The notes under the pieces are model-generated. The model did not search any database. It worked only from the letters and a program-made list of their open reading frames with translations, and was not told the DNA's origin. A DNA stretch of 64,000 nucleotides from RCC90-49c sp051016155 (GTDB taxonomy: Bacteria > Bacteroidota > Bacteroidia > Cytophagales > Amoebophilaceae): NCBI GenBank assembly GCA_051016155.1, contig CP136537.1, positions 310,001 to 374,000 on the forward strand. Reading direction: 5' to 3'. Positions 26,376-34,316 of the stretch are shown here, in pieces (within the stretch, counting starts at the first letter, position 1; the number at the start of each line of letters is the position of its first letter). The position numbers and the translations under genes are program-made.

Positions 26376-27983
26376 TCAAGGGGTAGCCACGTGCTGTTGC
26401 CAATAGACATATTCTTCATAAGTGCCTGGGTACTCTTTTATCTGGTAGTCTTCGAGGTACCAAATCTTGGTAGCTACTTGAGTCACAAAGTGCCGATCGT
26501 GCGAGACCAACACGCAGGTGCCCTGGTATTGCTGGAGGGTTTGCGCCAGGATGTCAATCGACAGCATATCCAAGTGGTTGGTGGGTTCGTCTAGCAGCAG
26601 AAAGTTAGCGGCTGAGAGCAAAACCTTGGCCAGCGCTACCCTAGACTTTTCGCCACCAGAGAGCACACTGATCTTTTTAAAAACAGCCTCTTGGGTAAAC
26701 AAAAACATACCTGCAATGCTCCTCAGCTCTGTCTCGGTGCGTTGCGCGCCCACTAATCTGAGCTCTTCCAGTATGTCATGGTCTAGGTGCAACGCCTCGA
26801 GCTGGTGTTGGGCAAAAAACGCCATGCTCACGTTATGTCCCAGGCTACTTTCGCCTGCATCCAGAACTTCTTGGCCAGCGATGAGCCGCAGCAAGGTAGA
26901 CTTACCACGCCCATTAGCCCCAATCAGTGCAATCTTATCGCCGCGTTCTATGCTGGCACTAGCATCTTTGAGAATATTCAGCGCCCCAAAAGCTTTGTCT
27001 ACGTGCGTTAGCGAAGCTATAACCTTGCCTGGCTGCTGCTGGAGCTGAAAGTTGAACTTTAGCTTCGGCGTGGTGTCCATTATCTCCTCCACCTTGTCCA
27101 TGCGTTCAAGCGCTTTGATGCGTGATTGCACTTGTTTGGCCTTCGTAGCCTTGGAGCGAAAGCGAGCAATGAACTGCTCTGTCTGCTTGATCTTTTGCTG
27201 CTGGTTGGCATAGGCATTTTGCTGCAGCACAGCGCGCGTGGCCTTTTCTTTTTCATAAAAAGTATAGTTGCCTGCGTACGCATGCAGCTGCTGCTGGGCC
27301 ACTTCTACCGTCTTATTGGTCACCTGGTCCAAAAAGCTGCGGTCGTGCGAAACCACAACAAAAGCCCTATCATAGCTCTGCAGGTAGCGCTCTACCCATT
27401 GAATGGCCGTGATGTCCAAGTGGTTCGTAGGTTCGTCCAGCAGCAGCAGGGAGGGTTTTTGCAGCAATAGCTTAGCCAGCATGACGCGCATGCGCCAGCC
27501 TCCTGAAAACTCATTGAGAGGCCGGTCTAGGTCTTGGGTGGCGAAGCCCATCCCTTCCAGTACAGCTTCTGTTTTGGCTTGAATTTCATAGCCGCCAAGT
27601 TGCTCGAAAGCTTCTTGCAGCGTGGCCAAGCGGTCTACTAGATCGTCGCTATAGTCTGTTTCCATTTGGCGCAGCACAGTGTCGATCTTTTTTTGCACAG
27701 CTACGGCTTCGGCAAAGGCCGCCATGGCCACACTGCGGATGCTATCGGTAGTTTGGTACGACAGCAAGTCTTGGTTCAAGAAGCTGATGGAGCAGTCCTT
27801 GCTAGCACTGATCGTGCCTTGGTCTGGCGTAAGCTCGCCGGCAATGAGCTTGAGTAAGGTAGACTTTCCTGTCCCATTCAGGCCTACCAAGCCGATTTTT
27901 TCTTTAGGCTTGATGTGGAGGTTAGCTGCTGCATAGAGGCTTCTTGCGCCTATGTGGTAAGTGAGGTCGTGGATGACGATCAT
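26376..27983 (-). CDS. ABC-F family ATPase (ribosome-associated)
   Basis: 535 residues, two ABC nucleotide-binding domains in one chain without membrane helices, the ABC-F pattern. First P-loop GLNGTGKST (34-42), signature FSGGWRMR, Walker B LLLDEPTNHLD; second P-loop GANGRGKST, signature LSGGEKSRVALAK, Walker B LLLDEPTNHLD. The linker between domains (RAVLQQNAYANQQQKIKQTE and following) is Lys/Gln-rich, as in P-site-tRNA-interaction motifs. ABC-F proteins bind the ribosomal E site and relieve stalling. ATG 27983. Which paralog (EttA, Uup, YbiT/YkpA type) is not resolved; length and motif order favour the YbiT/YkpA type. Confidence 0.92.
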   Translation of the reverse strand: MIVIHDLTYHIGARSLYAAANLHIKPKEKIGLVGLNGTGKSTLLKLIAGELTPDQGTISASKDCSISFLNQDLLSYQTTDSIRSVAMAAFAEAVAVQKKIDTVLRQMETDYSDDLVDRLATLQEAFEQLGGYEIQAKTEAVLEGMGFATQDLDRPLNEFSGGWRMRVMLAKLLLQKPSLLLLDEPTNHLDITAIQWVERYLQSYDRAFVVVSHDRSFLDQVTNKTVEVAQQQLHAYAGNYTFYEKEKATRAVLQQNAYANQQQKIKQTEQFIARFRSKATKAKQVQSRIKALERMDKVEEIMDTTPKLKFNFQLQQQPGKVIASLTHVDKAFGALNILKDASASIERGDKIALIGANGRGKSTLLRLIAGQEVLDAGESSLGHNVSMAFFAQHQLEALHLDHDILEELRLVGAQRTETELRSIAGMFLFTQEAVFKKISVLSGGEKSRVALAKVLLSAANFLLLDEPTNHLDMLSIDILAQTLQQYQGTCVLVSHDRHFVTQVATKIWYLEDYQIKEYPGTYEEYVYWQQHVATP

Positions 27984-28232
27984 GGGGTTAGGGGGTGTCG
28001 TAGAGTAACAAAAACAATCAAAGATGGAGAGGATACTCTCCTGGCTAACTGCCGTGAAATACGCTGCGAGTGGGGAGCGCTTTTATGCTATGTGCAGCGG
28101 TAAAAGATCATGGCTGGACGAAAAGGTATAATTGTAATGACATTTTTTATACCTACGCAGCAAAAATAGCCAAAAGATAGCACTACGTCAAAAATACGTA
28201 CAGGCTGTTTTAGCCGAAAACGCCCCAAATTA

Positions 28233-28291
28233 TTACTAAAGGCACTTTTTTAAGTCCTGCTAGAAGATAGAGTACGTTTTGCAACAGGCTC
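28233..28291 (+). repeat. MITE-A partial copy (3' half)
   Basis: CTAAAGGCACTTTTTTAAGT ... AGTACGTTTTGCAACAGGCTC is nearly identical to the second half of the 13881 copy. The first half is absent. It lies in the 513-bp gap before the helicase gene. Confidence 0.6.
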
Positions 28292-28423
28292 ATTTTGTAT
28301 TCACGTCTCATGAGCAAGCATGGATTAGGTGGGACACCTCAACTACATTTTTATGCTTACGAGGTCGTAGTTTGGGAACTAGCCATGATATTTATGCAAC
28401 CATGCTCTCTTAGACTGCCTTTG

Positions 28424-28481
28424 GGGCTAGAAAGGTGTTTTAATGATAGCATCACAAAGTCAATAATTCACTCAATGATTT
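28424..28481 (-). repeat. MITE-A partial copy
   Basis: GGGGCTAGAAAGGTGTTTTA and ATCACAAAGTCAATAATTCA match the family in reverse orientation; the terminal GTCTC is lost. It ends about 15 bp before the helicase ATG. Confidence 0.45.
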
Positions 28482-28496
28482 AATCACAGCACTGCT

Positions 28497-29816
28497 ATGG
28501 CTACTACCGCTTCTTTTCAGGCCTTTAAATTCAGCAAGCAGGTGCTGCAAGCACTCGAAGCAACGGGCTATACGACCCCTACTCCTATCCAACAAAAAGC
28601 CATTCCACTCATTTTAGGGGGGAATGATGTGCTGGGCATTGCCCAAACAGGCACGGGCAAGACTGCTGCCTACTTATTGCCCCTGCTCGTGCAGCTCAAG
28701 TATGCCCAAGGTACCCATCCACGCGCACTCGTCCTGGCCACGAGCAAGGAGCTAGTGATACAGATAGCAGCCCACTGGGCTACCCTGGCCTCCTACACCA
28801 ATCTGCGCTGTGCCTGCCTTTACGGAGGAGTGGGCAAGAGCGCACAAATCGAAACCTTACGCCAAGGAGTCGATCTGGTGGTGGCCACGCCAGGCCGATT
28901 GCTTGACTTGTACCGTCAAGGAAGTCTTTACCTGCGCCAGGTCAAGCACTTGGTCTTGGACGAGGCGGACAAGCTCTTGGCCATGGGGTTTGAGGCTCAG
29001 CTCAGAAGCCTTTTTGAGCTCCTCCCTGGCAAAAGGCAACACTTACTGTTCTCTGCTACTATGTCAGCACAGGTGCTGCAGCTGGCCGAGGAGTTCTTGG
29101 CCTGGCCTGAAAAAGCCATTGTCACGCCTCAGGCTACGCCCGCAGCTACTGTTAGCCAACAGTGCTACTATGTGCCTAACGTGGCCACCAAAGCCAGACT
29201 TTTAGCCTGGCTACTTGCTGACACAACTGCTTTTCATAAGGTGATCGTCTTTACTAAGACCCGCAAGACGGCCACGGAGATAGCGCACTTTTTACAGCGC
29301 AAGGCAGTCGGCTCCGTGCGTGTCATCCATGCCAACAAAGGACAGAATACACGCCTCAATGCCCTGAATGCTTTTCGGGCAGGGGCAGTGCGTATTTTAA
29401 TAGCTACAGATGTGGCCGCCAGAGGCATTGACGTGAGCCAAGTCAGTCAGGTCATCAGCTTTGATGTGCCCACTGCACCCGAAGAATATGTGCACCGTAT
29501 GGGTAGAACAGGCAGGGCCGCCCATACAGGCCAAGCCATTACGCTGGCCAACGAGGCAGAGGCGTATTATGTCCGACAGATTGAACAACTGATTGGCCAG
29601 CGCATTCCAGTCTTTCCACTCCCTGATGCACTAGAAGTAACGCCTGCGCCCCAGGAAGAGCAGCAGGCCCTACTTCGGGCTTTGGACTGGCAGCGCCAAA
29701 AAGAAGACCCTAGCTACCAAGGAGCTTTTCACAAAAAAAAGGCTAAAAAGATGCGGCCAAAGGTACGGCCTCAGCGGGCACCAGGTGCTGTAAGCTCGGG
29801 GAAGCATAAAAAGTAG
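28497..29816 (+). CDS. DEAD-box ATP-dependent RNA helicase (RhlE-like)
   Basis: 439 residues, two RecA-like domains. Q motif TPTPIQQKAIPLIL, Walker A AQTGTGKTAAYLLPLL, motif Ib TPGRLLD, DEAD box LVLDEADKLLAMGF, SAT motif LLFSATMS, motif V ATDVAARGIDV and motif VI HRMGRTGRAAHTG. The tail is basic (KKKAKKMRPKVRPQR), as in RhlE-type helicases that remodel ribosomal or messenger RNA. ATG 28497 opens MATTASFQAFKFSKQ, close to family starts. The last 74 bp overlap the 3' end of the convergent apbE gene. Confidence 0.94.
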   Translation: MATTASFQAFKFSKQVLQALEATGYTTPTPIQQKAIPLILGGNDVLGIAQTGTGKTAAYLLPLLVQLKYAQGTHPRALVLATSKELVIQIAAHWATLASYTNLRCACLYGGVGKSAQIETLRQGVDLVVATPGRLLDLYRQGSLYLRQVKHLVLDEADKLLAMGFEAQLRSLFELLPGKRQHLLFSATMSAQVLQLAEEFLAWPEKAIVTPQATPAATVSQQCYYVPNVATKARLLAWLLADTTAFHKVIVFTKTRKTATEIAHFLQRKAVGSVRVIHANKGQNTRLNALNAFRAGAVRILIATDVAARGIDVSQVSQVISFDVPTAPEEYVHRMGRTGRAAHTGQAITLANEAEAYYVRQIEQLIGQRIPVFPLPDALEVTPAPQEEQQALLRALDWQRQKEDPSYQGAFHKKKAKKMRPKVRPQRAPGAVSSGKHKK

Positions 29817-30852
29817 GTGCACCGTTTTCATCTTCATAGACCAGCAAAGCAGCCAAGTCGGTCTGTTGGTCTAGCAGGACTTGGGCAAAGGCAAAGCCCC
29901 GAATCATCATGGCAGTGGCATAGGCCTCTGCTGTCATACAGTCTGGGGCCACCACCACAGCCGTCAGCAGTGTATGCTGAGGAAAAGCACCCGTGGCAGG
30001 GTCCACCCAAAGCGCTTGGTGGGGAGCTGCTTGCGCCTGTCTGCCTACTGTGGCCACTGCCTGATCGTTTACCTCCAGAGTGCGCTGCGCTGCAGTGGCT
30101 ACCCAAGGAGCCCTAGACAGCGCCAGGGCGGTGTGCCAAGCTTGGCGTTTGCTAGGTCTACCATAGGCCATTACCTTTTCTCCTAATGCTACCTGCATAT
30201 GTACAATGCCTCGAGCACGCAACAAAGCAGCTATTTGATCGACTGCATAGCCTTGGAGCAAGCCGCCAAAATCTAGCTGAATCCCTTCTTTCAGTTTTTT
30301 TGCCCTTTGCGCGTTGGCCACAATGTAGTCTAATCCCACGTATGCCTGAAGATTCCGTAGCTGCTCTGGGCTGGGCGACCCTTCTGTGCTGTGGCGCCAA
30401 GCTTCCACCCAAGGCAGCACCGTAGGGTCAAAAGCCCCTTGGGTGTTCCGATACACTTCTTTGCTCTTGGCCAGTAGGGGGTAAAAAAGGGGCGAGGAAA
30501 AGTAGAAATCACTGCAGTCATGGGCATTGAACTTCGCCAGTTCAGCAGTTGGCAAGGAGGCCGTCAACGTTTGTGCTATTTCATCTAGCAACTGCGCTAT
30601 TTCTTGTTGGTAACTCCTCCCCCATCGGTCTAGGTACTGAATGTGGTAAGGTGCGCCCAGGGCCTGGCCTTGCAGTGCCACCCTCTTCAGCTTCGCCCCT
30701 AGGAGCTGGGACAAGATGATTCCCAATAAGAGCCCGCCCAAGAGGTATCTCTTTCTGTACAGCCTTTGCTGCCAGTAGACCCACAGGGGAGACCGTAACA
30801 AGGGCTGAAGACGCTCTGTAAGGAGAGATAGGATTGCCTTGAGGTAGTCCAT
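29743..30852 (-). CDS. apbE: FAD:protein FMN transferase, ApbE family
   Basis: About 369 residues. ApbE attaches FMN from FAD to Thr/Ser of flavoproteins such as NqrC/RnfG, using Mg2+. An N-terminal membrane segment (KRYLLGGLLLGIILSQLLG) is followed by GAPYHIQYLDRW, FNAHDCSDFYFSSP, FDPTVLPWVEAW, the substrate loop LDFGGLLQGYAVDQI, and the metal-site region CMTAEAYATAMMIRGF. ATG 30852 is chosen; the upstream extension (to 30921) is coded by MITE and IS sequence. The 3' end overlaps the convergent helicase gene by 74 bp. Its target flavoprotein is not in the window. Confidence 0.88.
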   Translation of the reverse strand: MDYLKAILSLLTERLQPLLRSPLWVYWQQRLYRKRYLLGGLLLGIILSQLLGAKLKRVALQGQALGAPYHIQYLDRWGRSYQQEIAQLLDEIAQTLTASLPTAELAKFNAHDCSDFYFSSPLFYPLLAKSKEVYRNTQGAFDPTVLPWVEAWRHSTEGSPSPEQLRNLQAYVGLDYIVANAQRAKKLKEGIQLDFGGLLQGYAVDQIAALLRARGIVHMQVALGEKVMAYGRPSKRQAWHTALALSRAPWVATAAQRTLEVNDQAVATVGRQAQAAPHQALWVDPATGAFPQHTLLTAVVVAPDCMTAEAYATAMMIRGFAFAQVLLDQQTDLAALLVYEDENGAPTFYASPSLQHLVPAEAVPLAASF

Positions 30853-30866
30853 AGAGGAGGAGGTTT

Positions 30867-30894
30867 GAGAGCACTGAATTATTGAGTGATTTTT
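30867..30894 (+). repeat. MITE-A left part, split by the IS3 element
   Basis: GAGAGCACTGAATTATTGAG then TGATTTT is the family's left end. The IS3-family element starts at 30895, and after it (32278 on) GATTGGATGATTTTGAAAAT continues the same family. The MITE is therefore older than the IS insertion. Confidence 0.65.
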
Positions 30895-30992
30895 TGTAAT
30901 GCACCCCATCGTTAGGACCAAAAAGTAGTAAATCGTGAGGAGAGTTGTTCGTTGGCTAGCACTGGTTGGTTGAACATTTGATACTACTTTTT

Positions 30993-31907
30993 TTATTCTG
31001 TTTCCTGATCACTTCTATTCTCTCCCCTCTCTCCCCTTTGCTTGATAACCCCTAGCCCCTCTTGCCAAGCAAGCATAGAAACTCCTTGATAGAATACGCT
31101 ATCTGGACTCTTGTAACCCAAGCTTTGGTCAGCACGAGTACTGTTATACCAACTTATGTACCCACTCAGACTCGCTCGCGCTTCCTGCACACTTGCATAA
31201 CTCTTCAAATATACCTCTTCGTACTTCACACTGCGCCAGAAACGCTCTATCAATACGTTGTCACAACAACGGCCCGCCCCATTGTGGCTCAATACAATCC
31301 CCGCCTCTTCAAGGGCCTTGCGCCAGGCTGCACTGGTGAACTGACTCCCCCTATCTGTGTTAATGATCAGCGGTTGGTAACCACTGGACAAAGAGGCACG
31401 CAAGGCTGACAAACAGCTTTCTGTTTCCAGGAAGGGGGATAAGTCCCAGCCCATTATACGACGACTCACCATGTCAATGAGCGCTGTCAGATATAGAAAG
31501 CCTTGCTCCATTCGTAGATACGTGATATCTATCTGCCAAACATCATTCACCTTCACCGCAGGACGTTCTTTGAGTAAATAAGAAGAGACACTTGCCTTAT
31601 GGTCCCTTTTCGATAGATTCTTCTTAGGATACAAAGCCGCTAGGCCCATCAAACGCATCAGGCTGAGTACTCGTTTACCATTCACTTGATAGCCTCGTTG
31701 CCGAAGCAGTAAATGAAGCCTTCGATAGCCCATAAAAGGGTATTGTTGATAGAGGTCTCTGAGCTGATTCATCACTTCTACTTGATCATCTTGCGCTGGC
31801 TTAGATCGATAATACACCCCTGATCGATGCACGTCCAACAAGGCAGCTTTCCGTCTTAGACTTAACTGTGGCGTAGGCTGTGCAAGGGCTTGTCTTCTGT
31901 GTTTCAA
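30993..31907 (-). CDS. IS3-family transposase OrfB (DDE integrase core)
   Basis: 304 residues. N-terminal HTH_21-like segment (LSLRRKAALLDVHRSGVYYR), then the retroviral-type rve core. The catalytic triad is visible: Asp in WQIDITYLRME, Asp in INTDRGSQFTS, Glu in NVLIERFWRSVK. The frame begins at TTG 31907, overlapping the orfA stop (TTGA), so the active product is probably the OrfAB fusion made by programmed -1 frameshifting, as known for this family. No inactivating change is seen. Confidence 0.93.
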   Translation of the reverse strand: MKHRRQALAQPTPQLSLRRKAALLDVHRSGVYYRSKPAQDDQVEVMNQLRDLYQQYPFMGYRRLHLLLRQRGYQVNGKRVLSLMRLMGLAALYPKKNLSKRDHKASVSSYLLKERPAVKVNDVWQIDITYLRMEQGFLYLTALIDMVSRRIMGWDLSPFLETESCLSALRASLSSGYQPLIINTDRGSQFTSAAWRKALEEAGIVLSHNGAGRCCDNVLIERFWRSVKYEEVYLKSYASVQEARASLSGYISWYNSTRADQSLGYKSPDSVFYQGVSMLAWQEGLGVIKQRGERGENRSDQETE

Positions 31908-32197
31908 AGATTGCTGCCTAGCGATTTGGACAAAAAATCGTTTTCGACTTTTAATCGCCCAATGGTGGCCATAAGTTTTTCAATGTGTTGCTCATAAGGT
32001 AGCTGTTGCTGATCAGGGTTCTCAAAGTGTATTTTTCCCTTATCGATGAGTTTTTTTCTCCACTCATAAAGTTGACTGGAGACGATACCAAACTCGTGGC
32101 AAAGCTCAGCAGCGGTCCTTTGAGCTTTGATAGTCTCAAGAGCTACCTTGAATTTAAAGGCAGCAGAATGCGGTCTTTTTCTGATTTTATGACGCAT
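31904..32197 (-). CDS. IS3-family transposase OrfA (helix-turn-helix)
   Basis: 97 residues. HTH_Tnp_1 domain: HSAAFKFKVALETIKAQRTA, ELCHEFGIVSSQLYEWRKKL, followed by a leucine-zipper-like helix (YEQHIEKLMATIGRLKVEND). It binds the terminal repeats of the element. Ends where orfB begins. ATG 32197 starts MRHKIRKRPHS. Intact. Confidence 0.92.
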   Translation of the reverse strand: MRHKIRKRPHSAAFKFKVALETIKAQRTAAELCHEFGIVSSQLYEWRKKLIDKGKIHFENPDQQQLPYEQHIEKLMATIGRLKVENDFLSKSLGSNL

Positions 32198-32279
32198 AGT
32201 TTGATCTGTTTGAGTGCAAGTTTAAGATCAAACGCTCCTTTAACCTCTGGTCCTAATTTTGGGGTGCATTACATTTTGA

Positions 32280-32663
32280 TTGGATGATTTTGAAAATCTT
32301 TTTAGGTGGTGTAATCAGGAAAGACCCAGCCATAAAGCTAAACATCTAAAAGGATATGTAGAAAGCCAACGTGAAGATCCAGGTCTGCGTAAGAAGACTA
32401 CTAAAGGACTTTACCAGCTTTGTCAGATAGACGCAAGTGTCTTTCCGCAGATATGGCCATCTGTCCAGACAATCATAAACAATTCCAATGAAGATTTTGA
32501 GCTCCGCCAAGAGGTCATTGATGGATTGATAGCCCTTCGTAGTTTAGATACCTTACCTACTTCAGAGATATGTGCACAACTGCAATTTATCGTTGATAAT
32601 CCAAGAGAATCTGAAAGATTAAAGCAAACGGCCAGAGGAGCTTTGGAAGCCCTAGGACCGTAG
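32280..32663 (+). CDS. HEAT/ARM-like repeat protein fragment
   Basis: 127 codons from TTG 32280. The sequence shows helical repeats of HEAT type: DPGLRKKTTKGLYQLCQIDA, EDFELRQEVIDGLIALRSLD, SERLKQTARGALEALG. There is no good start codon, and the first codons are MITE sequence directly after the IS3 right end, so the gene has probably lost its 5' part. It may be non-functional. HEAT-type eukaryote-like proteins are common in intracellular symbionts. Function unknown. Confidence 0.5.
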   Translation: MDDFENLFRWCNQERPSHKAKHLKGYVESQREDPGLRKKTTKGLYQLCQIDASVFPQIWPSVQTIINNSNEDFELRQEVIDGLIALRSLDTLPTSEICAQLQFIVDNPRESERLKQTARGALEALGP

Positions 32664-32768
32664 CTATTATATTTTAATCGCCCCCTCTTCAAATTCTCCT
32701 AACGCTCTTTTAATCATTTAAGGGCCATGGGGCTAGATGCTCTCATTACAGAGTGTCTCATGTCTATG

Positions 32769-32889
32769 GAGACCATTGTATTGTTGAGTGATTTTGTGAC
32801 TGAGTCATAAAAGTACCGCCTCTAGGCTTGGTGAGGTATATCTTAATAGAGAGGCAAAGAGAATATTGGGTGCATTTTGCAACAGCTTC
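32769..32889 (+). repeat. MITE-A full-length copy with perfect target duplication
   Basis: 121 bp from GAGACCATTGTATTGTTGAG to GGTGCATTTTGCAACAGCTTC. Flanks CTATG on both sides (32764-32768 and 32890-32894). It lies between the HEAT-like fragment and the coiled-coil lipoprotein; the rest of that 403-bp gap shows nothing recognisable. Confidence 0.82.
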
Positions 32890-33066
32890 CTATGGTTTAA
32901 ACGTACCTATTGGGCCTACAATACTGAGAGACGCAATGCAGTGTTCAATACCGCAAGAGGTAATGCCGTTGTGTTCTACAAATCCATAAAAAAGTGGTTG
33001 GAATTTGCTGCAAAGCGAAGAATTCTATTAGATTTATATAAGGAATTTTTGCACTCATCAAGTAGC

Positions 33067-34128
33067 ATGGGATCACCTTATAGTATACAACACCGTACTA
33101 CCACACTGCTACTACTCACAGGCTTATTTCTAGGGTATATACAGTGCACCAATGAAAAAAGCGCCAGACAACAGCTGCCTACAAAGCCGACTAGCCCACC
33201 CACCGACAGCCGCCCACAGCCCAAGGCTGCTCCAAGTCCTGCTACCAGCGCAAGGCCCGACGATAAAGCTACAGCGACACCCCTACTCAGCTCCACTAGT
33301 AGTAGTGCTCCAGAAGAGGGACATCAGAGTGTGCCAGCGCCAGTAGGTCCCCAGCAGAGTGTACCTGCACCAGCAGAGGCTACTCTTCCCCCTTCTCCTC
33401 TCCATAGGTCTCCACAAAAAACTAAAAAAAGCCCCATGCAAGCCATCAGTGAAGCAAAACGAACAGTTTTAAGAGTCAAAAGAGCCACTGAACAAGACAT
33501 AGAAGCTGACTGGAAGAGTGCAAAGCAAGCTTGTCGCATTGCCCAAGCTGCCACTCGTACAACAGCTACTGCTCAATTTTTTGGAGAAGCTGCTAAGCTG
33601 CTTGAAGAGGCTGAGACTGCTTTGATCCTTGCCAAGGCTAATCCTGAAGATGACATAAAGGCAAAAGTGGAAGCGGCACAGCAACAATTTGAGGGAGCCC
33701 ACGCCAATTTAGAAGAGGCGAACCAAAGATTTGTGGAATTGAACAGGGATTATAAAAAAGCAGTTAGCGCATACAGATTGCAATGGCTTTTCAGAAGTAA
33801 GACTGACAACGAACAAGCTAAAAAGAGGCGCGAGGAAGCCTCTAAAGCCCTAGAAGAGCGTAAGAAACAACAAGAGGAGAAAAAAAGACTGTATGATCAA
33901 GCTGAAGGTCATTTAAAAGAGGTTCATGCAGAGGCCCAACAAAAAAGCTACCAAGGGGCTACAAAATTAGCTAAAAGCAAAGCCGCAGAAGCCTGGGTAA
34001 AAATTGATACTGCCGTTGATCAATGGACACTGGATAATCTTGACACAACAGGACAGCTTAGACGAGGTGAAGACGGAGCTTATTACCGTCAAAATTCGAT
34101 CACTGGGAAATGGTATCGCGTGAATTGA
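33067..34128 (+). CDS. Putative lipoprotein with Pro-rich linker and coiled coil
   Basis: 353 residues; family not recognised. ATG 33067 gives a signal peptide (LLLLTGLFLGYIQC) whose Cys is a probable lipidation site. The frame continues upstream to 32866 but through repeat-derived sequence. Residues ~25-125 are rich in Pro, Ser and Ala (TKPTSPPTDSRPQPKAAPSP, two VGPQQSVPAP-like repeats), a flexible linker. Residues ~130-320 are a long Ala/Glu/Lys coiled coil (AKKRREEASKALEERKKQQE). The C-terminus GAYYRQNSITGKWYRVN looks like a small folded cap. A surface or periplasmic spacer protein is possible; that is inference. Confidence 0.7.
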   Translation: MGSPYSIQHRTTTLLLLTGLFLGYIQCTNEKSARQQLPTKPTSPPTDSRPQPKAAPSPATSARPDDKATATPLLSSTSSSAPEEGHQSVPAPVGPQQSVPAPAEATLPPSPLHRSPQKTKKSPMQAISEAKRTVLRVKRATEQDIEADWKSAKQACRIAQAATRTTATAQFFGEAAKLLEEAETALILAKANPEDDIKAKVEAAQQQFEGAHANLEEANQRFVELNRDYKKAVSAYRLQWLFRSKTDNEQAKKRREEASKALEERKKQQEEKKRLYDQAEGHLKEVHAEAQQKSYQGATKLAKSKAAEAWVKIDTAVDQWTLDNLDTTGQLRRGEDGAYYRQNSITGKWYRVN

Positions 34129-34316
34129 ATGAATTTTGTAAATCATACAGAATAACAAGCGTTGGCGCTTGCAACTGTGTTGATTAACCCACATAATAGC
34201 CCTAAAATGTTGAGGTGTATTACAAGGCTGGAAAGGCTCCGGCCTTCGCTTAGAGGCCTCTTTCAAGACACCTAGAAGACGTCTAGTAGCTACACGCATA
34301 AAAAAACAGGACAATA

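Larger units (their letters stand above)
30895..32273 (-). mobile_element. IS3-family insertion sequence, intact
   Basis: 1379 bp. Terminal inverted repeats of about 25 bp: TGTAATGCACCCCATCGTTA at the left, and the right end reads (reverse complement) TGTAATGCACCCCAAAATTA. Flanked by TTT/TTTT on both sides, consistent with a 3-4-bp target duplication. Contains the two overlapping frames orfA and orfB typical of IS3. Both look intact, so the element may be active. Confidence 0.9.

Noticed and set aside
32866..33066. Longer start for the coiled-coil lipoprotein
   Set aside because: The extra codons run through MITE-adjacent sequence and would bury the signal peptide that begins at 33067.
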